Source: Treponema bryantii (GTDB lineage Bacteria > Spirochaetota > Spirochaetia > Treponematales > Treponemataceae). Taken from it: a stretch of DNA of 64,000 nucleotides. A model generated the notes under the pieces. It did no database searches and was not told the origin of the DNA. It saw nothing but the letters and a program-made list of their open reading frames with translations. The position numbers were made by a program, and so were the translations under genes. Position 1 is the first letter of the stretch. Each line of letters starts with the position of its first letter. This document shows positions 1 through 7,993 of the stretch, one piece after another. The stretch lies in assembly GCF_900111035.1 (NCBI RefSeq), contig NZ_FOFU01000011.1:1-64000 (forward strand), in the 5' to 3' direction.

Positions 1-144
1 ACAGACAGGGATGAAAAAGGAAGTCCAAAAATAAAACTGAATAAAGGAAGTATTATAGATGGAGCTTTGGTACTATGGTATGACTGGGAAGGCGGTGTAC
101 TGACTGATGAAGAAATTGAAAATTCATTTTATTCTGAAGATTAA
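1..144 (+). CDS. 3' end of an unknown gene (partial)
   Basis: Only the last 47 codons of a plus-strand gene are present. The frame is open from base 1 to a TAA at 142-144. The tail is hydrophilic, contains a WYDWEGG stretch, and ends in acidic residues (FYSED). It shows no motif I recognise, and nothing can be said about function. The next gene starts 23 bases later on the same strand, so the two could be co-transcribed, but that gene also has its own weak -10-like element. That this is a real coding end is inferred from the open frame and normal codon use only. Confidence 0.5.
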   Translation, partial: TDRDEKGSPKIKLNKGSIIDGALVLWYDWEGGVLTDEEIENSFYSED

Positions 145-167
145 AATTTCTGCCGATAATTAATAAG

Positions 168-1190
168 ATGTCCAAGAAATTATTTTCCATACTTTCATTT
201 TCTCTAATAATTACTTGTCTCTTTGCCGAGACTCTCCCAACAAGGCTTCTTGGAATCTGGGAATCAAAAGACCGATACGTTTTTTTTGAACAGAATGATG
301 AAGATGAGCCTCAACTCGTAGTTGTCCTTAAAGAATATTATGGCTGGTATTATGACCGTGCTGCTGAACCTGCTTCTTATAGTGAAAAAGAAGCTCGTAC
401 AAGAAACATTCCAACTCCCCGTAATGCTGAGCATATTTACATTCAGAATATAGATACAAAAGAAACTACAAACTCGCTTTACGGAGCTTTGGATCTTAAA
501 TATTCCAACTGGCAGAAAAATACAATTCCATTCTTTATGCTTGAGGATTCAATATATCTGAAATATTTTGTACTCGATGAGAGAGAAGTTTCTGAAGAAA
601 ACGGAAGCCTGATGACTTCTGAAAATCAGAATGTATCTTATAAATTCTACCGCGGAATTGCTTCATCAAAAGGCTTTATGATTAGTCCGCAGTCACTTCC
701 AAAAGACATCACCGGCTTAATTATAGATGGTGAAAAACTTTATGATGTCCGTTACTGGCAGACTGATATGGATTATTCAACTGATTATATTACTTATGAA
801 TACAAGGATGATTCATATACAATTCCAAAACATCTTCGCAGTTGTGAGACAAATTACAGCTGTGTTTCCGGACGTAGTAAGAAAGTGAGAAATTCTGTTA
901 AGCCTTTTGAATATAAATCTGAAGATTATATTTTTAATGATAATCAGAAAGTATTTACTAATAATGAAGAACCGTATTTAAAGAGGCTTGCAGACCATTC
1001 TACTTTTGAAGATTTAATGAAACTTGTAAAAGACGCTAATTCCCGTCGTAAGCCGGATCCGCCAGCCTTATTTCCTGAAAATGATTTAGACTGGCACTGG
1101 GACTTAATTGATATGCTTGAAAAAGATAATACAATTATTCAGCAGGTGAGGGCTCGGCAGAAGGCTTTTGGGCCACGTGGGCGCGATTAG
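168..1190 (+). CDS. Secreted protein of unknown function
   Basis: A 340-residue protein with a clear signal peptide: MSKK, a hydrophobic core to about residue 19, and a likely cut after LFA before ETLP. The mature part is rich in Tyr, Asp and Glu with alternating polar and aromatic residues, as in periplasmic or surface beta proteins. It has two cysteines near residues 226-232 and no catalytic motif I can name. There is no Shine-Dalgarno before the ATG. Instead a GATAAT lies 7 bases upstream (155-160), which suggests a very short leader. The 3' end overlaps the convergent gene by 56 bases, so the last 18 or so residues are read from DNA coding on both strands. I do not recognise the family. 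Confidence 0.75.
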   Translation: MSKKLFSILSFSLIITCLFAETLPTRLLGIWESKDRYVFFEQNDEDEPQLVVVLKEYYGWYYDRAAEPASYSEKEARTRNIPTPRNAEHIYIQNIDTKETTNSLYGALDLKYSNWQKNTIPFFMLEDSIYLKYFVLDEREVSEENGSLMTSENQNVSYKFYRGIASSKGFMISPQSLPKDITGLIIDGEKLYDVRYWQTDMDYSTDYITYEYKDDSYTIPKHLRSCETNYSCVSGRSKKVRNSVKPFEYKSEDYIFNDNQKVFTNNEEPYLKRLADHSTFEDLMKLVKDANSRRKPDPPALFPENDLDWHWDLIDMLEKDNTIIQQVRARQKAFGPRGRD

Positions 1191-1752
1191 CTTTTTTCTC
1201 AAGAACTGCAAGAAGTCTTTCCAGACGTGGAACGTTATACCTTAAAATCATAAGTGGAAGAATACTTAAGATTGAATTGGCAATAACTGCAGGTAAAATG
1301 AACCTTAAAGAAATCAAACGTGGAAAAAAAAGCATCAGGACAAAGCCTAAAATGAAATTCCAGAGATGAACCTGAACTCCATAATTACATTCCATAATAA
1401 ATCTTGAAATATATTCCGGATCATTCGGGTTAGAAACTTTTTTCTTACTGAAGCTTGTAAACATTCCAAGCTCAAGTACATGATCCTTCCAGTATTTTAT
1501 TCCAAGAAGTTCATAAAACTTACATTCTTTTTTTCCTACATGATGGAATTTAACATCTTTTGTAAACCATTTTTCTGGTAAAGCGCGTCGAACAAAAGTT
1601 GCTGAAATTCCATCCCATGCAACAACCAGAAACGGCAGCATCAAAGTAAGAAGGGAAATTTTGAGTAATGACATATCTACCGGGAACCAGAAAAAGTTTC
1701 CACAGAAAACCAGAAGCATTGTAAGACCAATTACCAGAATGTATAGAAGCAT
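1135..1752 (-). CDS. CrtO-like membrane acyltransferase (glycosyl-carotenoid acyltransferase family)
   Basis: A 205-residue integral membrane protein with about four hydrophobic helices (roughly residues 2-20, 30-50, 126-147, 150-170). The loop holds LPEKWF (58-63) and a KECKFYELLGIKYWKD stretch (75-90), and the last helix ends RYNVPRL (171-177). This layout matches the small family around staphylococcal glycosyl-4,4'-diaponeurosporenoate acyltransferase (CrtO), which acylates a glycosylated lipid. The substrate here is unknown; no carotenoid genes are in view. A strong GGGGGA ribosome site precedes the ATG. It lies 24 bases after plsC in a GT8-plsC-crtO-like transcript. Its C-terminus is Ala/Pro/Ser-rich where it overlaps the convergent gene. 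Confidence 0.62.
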   Translation of the reverse strand: MLLYILVIGLTMLLVFCGNFFWFPVDMSLLKISLLTLMLPFLVVAWDGISATFVRRALPEKWFTKDVKFHHVGKKECKFYELLGIKYWKDHVLELGMFTSFSKKKVSNPNDPEYISRFIMECNYGVQVHLWNFILGFVLMLFFPRLISLRFILPAVIANSILSILPLMILRYNVPRLERLLAVLEKKANRAHVAQKPSAEPSPAE

Positions 1753-1776
1753 TTTATCCCCCAGTAGATATCAGAA

Positions 1777-2637
1777 TCAGTTATTTTCAGAATTTTCGCA
1801 TGAGTAAGAAAGAGGAATACCATAAGTGGTTTCGTAAACTTCTTTCCATGCAGCATAGTTCTTATCTCTTAACATTTCCATGTTTTCTTTAGCAGATTTA
1901 TTCGGATCAGGATAAATTGCAGGAAGGAAATGAAGAGTATATTCCTGAATTGGGAAACCGTCGCCGCCAATCTTATCTGAATCATTCATAGTAATAAAAA
2001 TTGGAAGAACTGGTACGTTGCTTTCTACAGAGAACTTAAAGGCGCCAACTGTAAGAGGGCGGGGCTTTCTGTAATTCCACCACATTCCCTGTTCTGCATA
2101 AACAAGGACTTTTTCTCCTCTTTCAAGAAGCACTTTCATAGCCGCCATAAAGTTTTTCATTGTAGAAAAATTAGCGCTCAGAGGAAGTGTATTACAGTGG
2201 CGGAAGAAAAAGCCGTAAAGTCCAGGGAAGTTTGTGTAGTTTCCTTCGCGGATTACCTTATACAAGGCTCTTCCATTCTTATAATACAGATATGGGAATA
2301 ATGCATAATGAATTGCAAAGTTATCAAACGGATTGAAATGATTACAAGTCAGAACTGCTCCTGAATCTTTAATTGCCTCATAATTTTCAATGCCTTTGAT
2401 ATCTTTAATAATCATCTGGCCTGTTTTTACAAGCTTCTTAATAAAATGAATTGCAACAATATTTACAAATAATGTTGCAATTTTATTTTTCAACTTTTTA
2501 TTAAGATAATCAACTTTGTCTGGGGTAAGAGGAATAGTTGGAGGATCTTCTTCAACATCTTTTGACCACCAGCCTTTTTTCTCGTATTCTTCAATACGTG
2601 CTAATACTTCGAGTCTGCCTTTGTCTTTTTCAATCAT
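1777..2637 (-). CDS. plsC: PlsC-family 1-acyl-glycerol-3-phosphate-type acyltransferase
   Basis: A 286-residue lysophospholipid-type acyltransferase. The catalytic NHxxxxD motif is NHFNPFD (residues 99-105). A later block around 180-187 (YAEQGMWW) takes the place of the usual PEGTRS substrate-binding motif, followed by AFKFSVESNVPVLPI, a normal family segment. Family knowledge says such enzymes move an acyl chain from acyl-ACP or acyl-CoA to a lysophosphatidic acid-like acceptor at the inner membrane face. The altered third block leaves the acceptor open. The start codon overlaps the stop of the upstream GT8 gene (ATGA, 4 bases), so the two are translationally coupled. The symbol is by family; it may be a second, specialised copy. 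Confidence 0.85.
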   Translation of the reverse strand: MIEKDKGRLEVLARIEEYEKKGWWSKDVEEDPPTIPLTPDKVDYLNKKLKNKIATLFVNIVAIHFIKKLVKTGQMIIKDIKGIENYEAIKDSGAVLTCNHFNPFDNFAIHYALFPYLYYKNGRALYKVIREGNYTNFPGLYGFFFRHCNTLPLSANFSTMKNFMAAMKVLLERGEKVLVYAEQGMWWNYRKPRPLTVGAFKFSVESNVPVLPIFITMNDSDKIGGDGFPIQEYTLHFLPAIYPDPNKSAKENMEMLRDKNYAAWKEVYETTYGIPLSYSCENSENN

Positions 2638-3665
2638 TTTTTTCGCCTGAAAATACTTGCATTTATTATTAATCTGAATCTGATGATTATGCCGATTCTT
2701 TTGAAGAAGCGTACCCAGAATCCTTTCTTTCCACTGGTTTTATAGTAGTTGTTTGGATCGTCTGCATCTTCCTGAGCCATCTTTGAAAGATTTTCCATAA
2801 GAAGTTCATCTTTCTTCTTGTCTTCTTCGGTTCGGGAATCTCTCATTGTAATAAGACGTTCGTAGAAGTCTGTCATTTTTGCATATTTCCAGAAATGCTC
2901 TTCGTAAAGAACATCTTTATACTTCCATGGTCTCCAGTTTATTTTCCAGTGAATGATTTTCAAATCTTTATCATCAAAAGCATCATTCTTATATGAAGTC
3001 TTATTCCAGCCAAGGCTGATTTTCTTTACATTTCCTTTACAGAGAACATTAAGATAATCTTCATCCTGAACAACACGGAAAGTGTAGCGGTTCAAAAGAT
3101 CAACAAAGCGTTCTGCAATGAACTTGTTTCTCCAGCGTCGGCAGTTAATAAGAAGAATACCTGCATTAAAATATTCCTTGCGGTTAATACCGTCGGCCTG
3201 TTCAACATAATTTCCGAATACTTCGAAGGTCTGCATTACTTCTTCCTGAGCTGCAGCAACGTAATATCCGTGAATCTGTGTGTTATAAAGTTCGCTTACA
3301 TCGCCAAGAACTGTAATATCACAGTCGAGATACAAAACCTTATCATACTGAGGGAAAAGATTTGGAATAAAGATTCTGTAATAAGTTTCTTTTGAATAGT
3401 AATCACGAAGATGGAACATGTCCTGAACTTTATCGAGCTCTTTAGAAAGCTGCACAAATTCGATGGAACAATTTTCCTGTTTGTGTTTTTTTATGCTGTT
3501 CATATTCTCTTCTGAAAGATGAGAAGTCAGAACATAAATCTTGTAAAAGTTTTCTTTTGATGCATTATCAAGTAAAGATGCAAGTGCAACAGTTAAAAAT
3601 GGAACGTAATTATCATCTGTAGCAAAACAGATAGGTATTTTCTGTTTAAAGATTTTTTTGCTCAT
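2634..3665 (-). CDS. Glycosyltransferase family 8 protein
   Basis: A 343-residue GT8 (LPS galactosyl/glucosyltransferase type) retaining glycosyltransferase. It has the N-terminal IPICFATDDNYVPFLTVAL start of the fold, the metal-binding DCD (residues 114-116, in YLDCDITVLGDV), FNAGILLINCRRWR further on and the HW...RPWKY closing segment in place of the more usual H...KPW. The C-terminus carries a basic, amphipathic tail (about 310-343) that could sit on the membrane. It is the first gene of the trio with plsC and the CrtO-like acyltransferase, which suggests it makes a glycosylated lipid that is then acylated; that link is inference. A good promoter lies just upstream with almost no room for a leader. 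Confidence 0.85.
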   Translation of the reverse strand: MSKKIFKQKIPICFATDDNYVPFLTVALASLLDNASKENFYKIYVLTSHLSEENMNSIKKHKQENCSIEFVQLSKELDKVQDMFHLRDYYSKETYYRIFIPNLFPQYDKVLYLDCDITVLGDVSELYNTQIHGYYVAAAQEEVMQTFEVFGNYVEQADGINRKEYFNAGILLINCRRWRNKFIAERFVDLLNRYTFRVVQDEDYLNVLCKGNVKKISLGWNKTSYKNDAFDDKDLKIIHWKINWRPWKYKDVLYEEHFWKYAKMTDFYERLITMRDSRTEEDKKKDELLMENLSKMAQEDADDPNNYYKTSGKKGFWVRFFKRIGIIIRFRLIINASIFRRKK

Positions 3666-3674
3666 ATCTTTTTA

Positions 3675-3703
3675 ATTTTATTTGATAAAGGTTGATTAGT
3701 CAA
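3675..3703 (-). promoter_or_regulatory. Sigma-70-type promoter of the GT8 gene, near-leaderless
   Basis: On the minus strand, -35 TTGACT (3703-3698) and -10 TAAAAT (3680-3675) are separated by 17 bases. The expected start of transcription, 7 bases beyond the -10, is near 3668, only about 3 bases before the ATG at 3665. Only a weak AAAAAGAT precedes the ATG. Confidence 0.6.
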
Positions 3704-3738
3704 TCTTATTGTAAAAATCATATTTCATTGTCGAGTCT

Positions 3739-3771
3739 CGTCATTGCCACGTCGCTTCGCTCGCAATGACG
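3739..3771. repeat. Short palindromic repeat element with GCTTCGCTCG core
   Basis: CGTCATTGC (3739-3747) and GCAATGACG (3763-3771) form a perfect 9-bp stem around a 15-base loop holding GTCGCTTCGCTCG. The sequence is GC-rich in an AT-rich intergenic region. It resembles a family of short palindromes scattered through many bacterial genomes. The loop core GCTTCGCTCG occurs again at 49846-49855. Confidence 0.6.
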
Positions 3772-3857
3772 GAGTTTCGGAAATATATAGAATAAAATCG
3801 CGTTTTATGTCATAATAAGAAGATTATAAATAATATCATATATATAAGGACGCATTC

Positions 3858-6800
3858 ATGAGTTTCAAACCGGTTGATCCAAAAGTTGACTTTCCTTCAC
3901 AGGAAGAATCAGTTTTAAAATTCTGGCAGGATAATGACATCTTCAAAAAGTCAGTAAGCCAGAGAGAAGGGGCAGAGGACTTCGTATTCTATGATGGCCC
4001 TCCGTTTGCTACAGGACTCCCACACTTCGGACATTTTATTCCATCAACCATTAAAGATATTATTCCACGCTATCAGACAATGAAAGGAAAACGCGTTGAG
4101 CGCCGCTTCGGCTGGGACTGCCACGGTCTTCCTGTTGAAAACCTGATTGAAAAAGAACTTGGACTTAATTCTAAGCACGAAATTGAAGCTTTGGGAATTG
4201 ATAAATTTAACGAAGCTTGTCGTGCATCAGTTCTCAAATATACTTCTGAATGGCGTAAAACCATCACTCGTATGGGACGCTGGGTTGATTTTGATAATGA
4301 CTATAAAACAATGAACCCAGAGTTCATGGAATCTATCTGGTGGGTTGCTAAATCTCTTTGGGATAAAGGTCTTATTTACGAAGGAAAATATATTCTTCCA
4401 TATTGTCCACGCTGTTCTACTGTACTTTCTACACACGAACTTGCTCAGGGCTATAAGGATGTTCAGGATCAGACTGTAACTGTACGCTTTAAGATTACTA
4501 AAGCTCCAGAAGGTGTAAATGATCCTGATATGACAAATGGAAAAACTTACTTCCTTGCATGGACAACAACTCCATGGACATTGCCTTCAAACCTTGGTCT
4601 TTGTATGGGACCGGAAATTGACTATGTAAAGATTCTCGATAAGGAAAGCGGAGACTTCTATATTTTTGCTGAAGCTCGTCTTTCTGCATACTACAAGAGC
4701 GAAGATGCTTACGAAATCATCTATCGTCATAAGGGTAAGGAATTTATTGGTGCTGAATATGAGCCATTGTTCCCATACTTTGCTAACCTCAAAGATCCTA
4801 AAGTTTGTGAAGAAATGAGCGGTCAGAAGTGCGAAAAGGGTGCTTTCCGCATGTTCAATGCTGAGTACGTTTCTACAGAAGACGGTACTGGTATCGTTCA
4901 TATCGCTCCTGCATTTGGTGAGGAAGATAACAAGGTATTCCGTGGTTCCGGCGTTCCAAACGTTGAGCCAATTGACGCTGAATGTAAGTTCACAAAAGAA
5001 GTACCAGATTATCAGGGCCTTTTTGTAAAAGATGCTGATAAAGATATTATGAAGCGTCTCAAGGACGAAGGAAAACTCGTTAAGAGAGATTCTGTAGTTC
5101 ACTCTTATCCACACTGCTGGAGATGTGGTTCTCCATTGATTTATCGTGGAATTGGTTCATGGTTCGTAAAGGTAGCTGATTACCATGATGTACTTCTTCG
5201 TGCAAACAGCAAAATCAACTGGCAGCCTAACCACATTAAGGAAGGCCGTTTTGGTAAGTGGCTTGCCGGAGCTCGTGACTGGGCAGTTAGCCGTAACCGT
5301 TACTGGGGTAACCCAATTCCAATCTGGCGCTGTGATGATCCAGATTGTAAGCACACTGTATGTGTTGGAAGCCGCCAGGAACTTAAAGACCTCAGCGGAA
5401 CTTACCCTGATGATCTTCACAAGCAGTTTGTAGATAAGATTACATTCAAGTGTCCAAAGTGCGGAATGGGTACAATGCGCCGTATTCCAGAAGTATTTGA
5501 CTGCTGGTTCGAATCAGGTTCTATGCCTTACGCTCAGGTACATTATCCGTTTGAAAATAAAGAGAAGTTTGAAAAGAACTTCCCTGCAAACTTCATTTCC
5601 GAAGGTCTCGACCAGACACGCGGATGGTTCTATACACTTACAGTTCTTGCTGCTCAGCTTTTTGATAAGCCTGCTTTCGAAAACTGTATCGTAAACGGTA
5701 TCGTACTTGCTGAAGACGGACGCAAGATGTCTAAGTCTTTGCGCAATTATACAGACCCAGTAGAAGCTATCAACAAGTTTGGTGCTGATGCAATCCGTCT
5801 CTTCCTTATGCACTCAGCTGTTGTTAAGGCAGATGAAATCCGCTATTCAGACGCTGGTGTTCGTGACGTACTTAAATCTATCATCATCCCTTGGTGGAAC
5901 TCTTATTCATTCTTTGTTACTTATGCAAATATTGATAAGGTTGCTCCAACTGGACATATGTTTGATTCAAAGCTTCCATCAAATCCTTTGGATGCATGGC
6001 TGCTTTCTATTACACAGAAGCTTATTGCAGATGTAAGTGCTGCATTGGATAATTACGACCTTTCTGGTTCTATCGATCCAATCGTAAACTTCATAGACGA
6101 GCTTAATAACTGGTATATCCGCCGCAGCCGCCGCCGCTTCTGGAAATCAGAAAACGACAACGACAAGGCAGAAGCATACGAATCACTTTATATTGCACTT
6201 AAGACTCTTACTCTGGTTGCTGCACCATTTGTTCCATTTATTACAGAAGAAATGTTCCAGAACCTTAAGACAAGCGAAGACAAGGAATCAGTTCACCTCT
6301 GTGATTATCCAACACCTAACAAGTCATGGATCAACGAAGAACTTGAGTTTAAGATGGCAACTGTACAGAAGGCCGTTTCTATGGGACACAGCCTCCGAAA
6401 CCAGTTCAACCTCAAGAACCGTCAGCCACTTGCAAGTGTTGCTCTCGTAACACGCAACCCAAGCGAAAAGACTGTACTTTCAGAAATGCAGGATACAATC
6501 GCAGAAGAGCTTAATGTTAAGAAGGTTGAATTCCACGACCGCGAAGACGAGCTTGTTGAGTACAAGGCTAAGGCTAACTTCAAGGTTCTTGGTAAGGAAC
6601 TCGGACCTCTTATGAAGCAGGCTGCCGGAATTATCCAGACTCTTTCTAACGAACAGATTCAGTCAATTCTTGAAGGAACTAAGCTTTCTATTGATGTTGC
6701 CGGAACAACAGTTGAACTCAACGAAGAGAAGGTAATCGTAGAACGCTTTGAAAAAGATGACCTTAAGGTTTTGAATGACGGAACTCTTACAGTTGGTCTT

Positions 6801-7079
6801 GATTCTAAGATTACAGACGAACTTAAGAAAGAAGGTTATGTACGTGACCTTATCCGCGGTATTCAGAACCAGCGTAAGGAAAACGGTTACAATGTAACTG
6901 ATAGAATTACTCTTGAGCTTGGCGGAGACGCTGATCTCGAAGCTGCTTATAAGATGTTTGCAGACTTTATTTCCGGAGAAACTCTTGCAGAAAAAACAAG
7001 CTGGAACTCAAGTCTTACAGGCGCTTATGAAGTAGAAGCTGATGATAAGAAATGGAGTTTCAAGATTGAAAAAGCATAA
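3858..7079 (+). CDS. ileS: Isoleucyl-tRNA synthetase, eukaryote/archaeon-like type
   Basis: A 1073-residue class I aminoacyl-tRNA synthetase charging tRNA-Ile. The HIGH motif is HFGH (residues 56-59) after DGPPFATGLP, the KMSKS loop is KMSKS (623-627), and CPRC, CWRC and CPKC pairs are candidate zinc sites. The editing (CP1) domain lies between, with the TTTPWTLPSN threonine-rich segment. The N-terminal wording (DGPPFATGLPHFGH, WDCHGLPVE) and the length are those of the eukaryotic/archaeal-like IleS2 group, whose members are often resistant to mupirocin, and not of the E. coli-like group. It starts with ATG after an AAGGA ribosome site and is followed immediately by a lipoprotein gene. Confidence 0.97.
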   Translation: MSFKPVDPKVDFPSQEESVLKFWQDNDIFKKSVSQREGAEDFVFYDGPPFATGLPHFGHFIPSTIKDIIPRYQTMKGKRVERRFGWDCHGLPVENLIEKELGLNSKHEIEALGIDKFNEACRASVLKYTSEWRKTITRMGRWVDFDNDYKTMNPEFMESIWWVAKSLWDKGLIYEGKYILPYCPRCSTVLSTHELAQGYKDVQDQTVTVRFKITKAPEGVNDPDMTNGKTYFLAWTTTPWTLPSNLGLCMGPEIDYVKILDKESGDFYIFAEARLSAYYKSEDAYEIIYRHKGKEFIGAEYEPLFPYFANLKDPKVCEEMSGQKCEKGAFRMFNAEYVSTEDGTGIVHIAPAFGEEDNKVFRGSGVPNVEPIDAECKFTKEVPDYQGLFVKDADKDIMKRLKDEGKLVKRDSVVHSYPHCWRCGSPLIYRGIGSWFVKVADYHDVLLRANSKINWQPNHIKEGRFGKWLAGARDWAVSRNRYWGNPIPIWRCDDPDCKHTVCVGSRQELKDLSGTYPDDLHKQFVDKITFKCPKCGMGTMRRIPEVFDCWFESGSMPYAQVHYPFENKEKFEKNFPANFISEGLDQTRGWFYTLTVLAAQLFDKPAFENCIVNGIVLAEDGRKMSKSLRNYTDPVEAINKFGADAIRLFLMHSAVVKADEIRYSDAGVRDVLKSIIIPWWNSYSFFVTYANIDKVAPTGHMFDSKLPSNPLDAWLLSITQKLIADVSAALDNYDLSGSIDPIVNFIDELNNWYIRRSRRRFWKSENDNDKAEAYESLYIALKTLTLVAAPFVPFITEEMFQNLKTSEDKESVHLCDYPTPNKSWINEELEFKMATVQKAVSMGHSLRNQFNLKNRQPLASVALVTRNPSEKTVLSEMQDTIAEELNVKKVEFHDREDELVEYKAKANFKVLGKELGPLMKQAAGIIQTLSNEQIQSILEGTKLSIDVAGTTVELNEEKVIVERFEKDDLKVLNDGTLTVGLDSKITDELKKEGYVRDLIRGIQNQRKENGYNVTDRITLELGGDADLEAAYKMFADFISGETLAEKTSWNSSLTGAYEVEADDKKWSFKIEKA

Positions 7080-7080
7080 T

Positions 7081-7959
7081 TTGAGATCCCGAAAGCTTTT
7101 CGGGATGACAAGTATTTTGCTAGTTCTCCTGCTTGCAGGCTGTAAATCCGCACCTGCAGGCAGACCTGTTGATGCTCTGGAATTGATTGATGACCAGAGT
7201 GCCTTTTATATCGCAGTACCTAAGGAAGCTGATAATATTCTTATAGAACGTATTATCACAGGCTTTTACAAAGATGCTACAGAATCTGATGCAAAAATGA
7301 TTGCAGATCACGTAAACAAAATTTACTGTGGTCTCAATCGTTCAAAGCATGAAACAGAGGTTCAGGCATCTGTTGAAGGTAGTATACCATCATCATTCAT
7401 TCCTAAAGTTTTGAATGCAAAAAAAGGCTGGATTGTAAATGATTTTACTCCTGCTGAAAGTCTAAATAAATACAAGGTTTACACTGGCCCCGTTGAAATG
7501 ACTTTCCCTTCACCAAAGATTGCCTGTATTGGACGTGGTCTTGAAGGTATGCTGACTAAATATGATAGATTAGCAGCACTGCCTGCAGATGATACAACGG
7601 AATTGTATTCTGACCTTGATGAAGAGCTTACTTCATATCTCAAAGGTGCAGAAAATGAAATCCGCTTTTTTGCGAATAAACCTCAGTCATTCCTTACAAT
7701 TCTTACAGGTGCTCAGTTAGATCTTAAGTTAATTGATGTAAAAGGAAATTTTACAACTGATCCAAAACATCCAAATCAGTATTTTCTTGATTTAGATTTC
7801 CGATTTAAAAACGGAACCTTCCTAAAGGCCGGAAGAACTCTTTTAATACTTGCCTTCGGACTTACTAATTCTCAGGAAGAAATTATCGGAGACAGTGAAC
7901 TAATTATAAATGATATCAGAATAGATAAACAGCAGTTGTATAAACTGCTGTCGTTATAA
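7081..7959 (+). CDS. Lipoprotein of unknown function
   Basis: A lipoprotein with the lipobox LLAGC directly after a run of leucines. The start is uncertain. TTG at 7081 gives an ideal signal peptide (RSRK before the hydrophobic core) and follows the ileS stop by one base. ATG at 7105 leaves no positive charge, and ATG at 7042 lies inside ileS. None has a good ribosome site. The mature protein (about 270 residues) has mixed alpha/beta composition with a C-terminal segment built of charged strands (LIINDIRID); I do not recognise the domain. Its N-terminal codons fall in a palindromic repeat, so the repeat seems to have supplied or replaced the start region. Probably co-transcribed with ileS. 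Confidence 0.75.
   Translation: MRSRKLFGMTSILLVLLLAGCKSAPAGRPVDALELIDDQSAFYIAVPKEADNILIERIITGFYKDATESDAKMIADHVNKIYCGLNRSKHETEVQASVEGSIPSSFIPKVLNAKKGWIVNDFTPAESLNKYKVYTGPVEMTFPSPKIACIGRGLEGMLTKYDRLAALPADDTTELYSDLDEELTSYLKGAENEIRFFANKPQSFLTILTGAQLDLKLIDVKGNFTTDPKHPNQYFLDLDFRFKNGTFLKAGRTLLILAFGLTNSQEEIIGDSELIINDIRIDKQQLYKLLSL
7086..7106. repeat. Palindrome at the ileS-lipoprotein junction
   Basis: ATCCCGAAA (7086-7094) pairs with TTTCGGGAT (7098-7106) over a 3-base loop. It begins 7 bases after the ileS stop and runs into the first ATG of the next gene (7105). No T-run follows, so it is not a clean terminator. The motif resembles a known type of dispersed GAGATCCCGAA...TTCGGGATGAC palindrome. 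Confidence 0.6.
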
Positions 7960-7993
7960 TCGGCCGTACGCGGCCTTACTCAGGAGCATTAAA

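Noticed and set aside
152-159. A sigma-28 promoter from the GCCGATAA motif.
   Set aside because: No TAAA-type -35 lies 14-16 bases upstream; kept only as a weak finding.
4073-6450. Several frames of 60-175 codons inside ileS on both strands.
   Set aside because: Shadow frames of a well-identified gene with no start signals.
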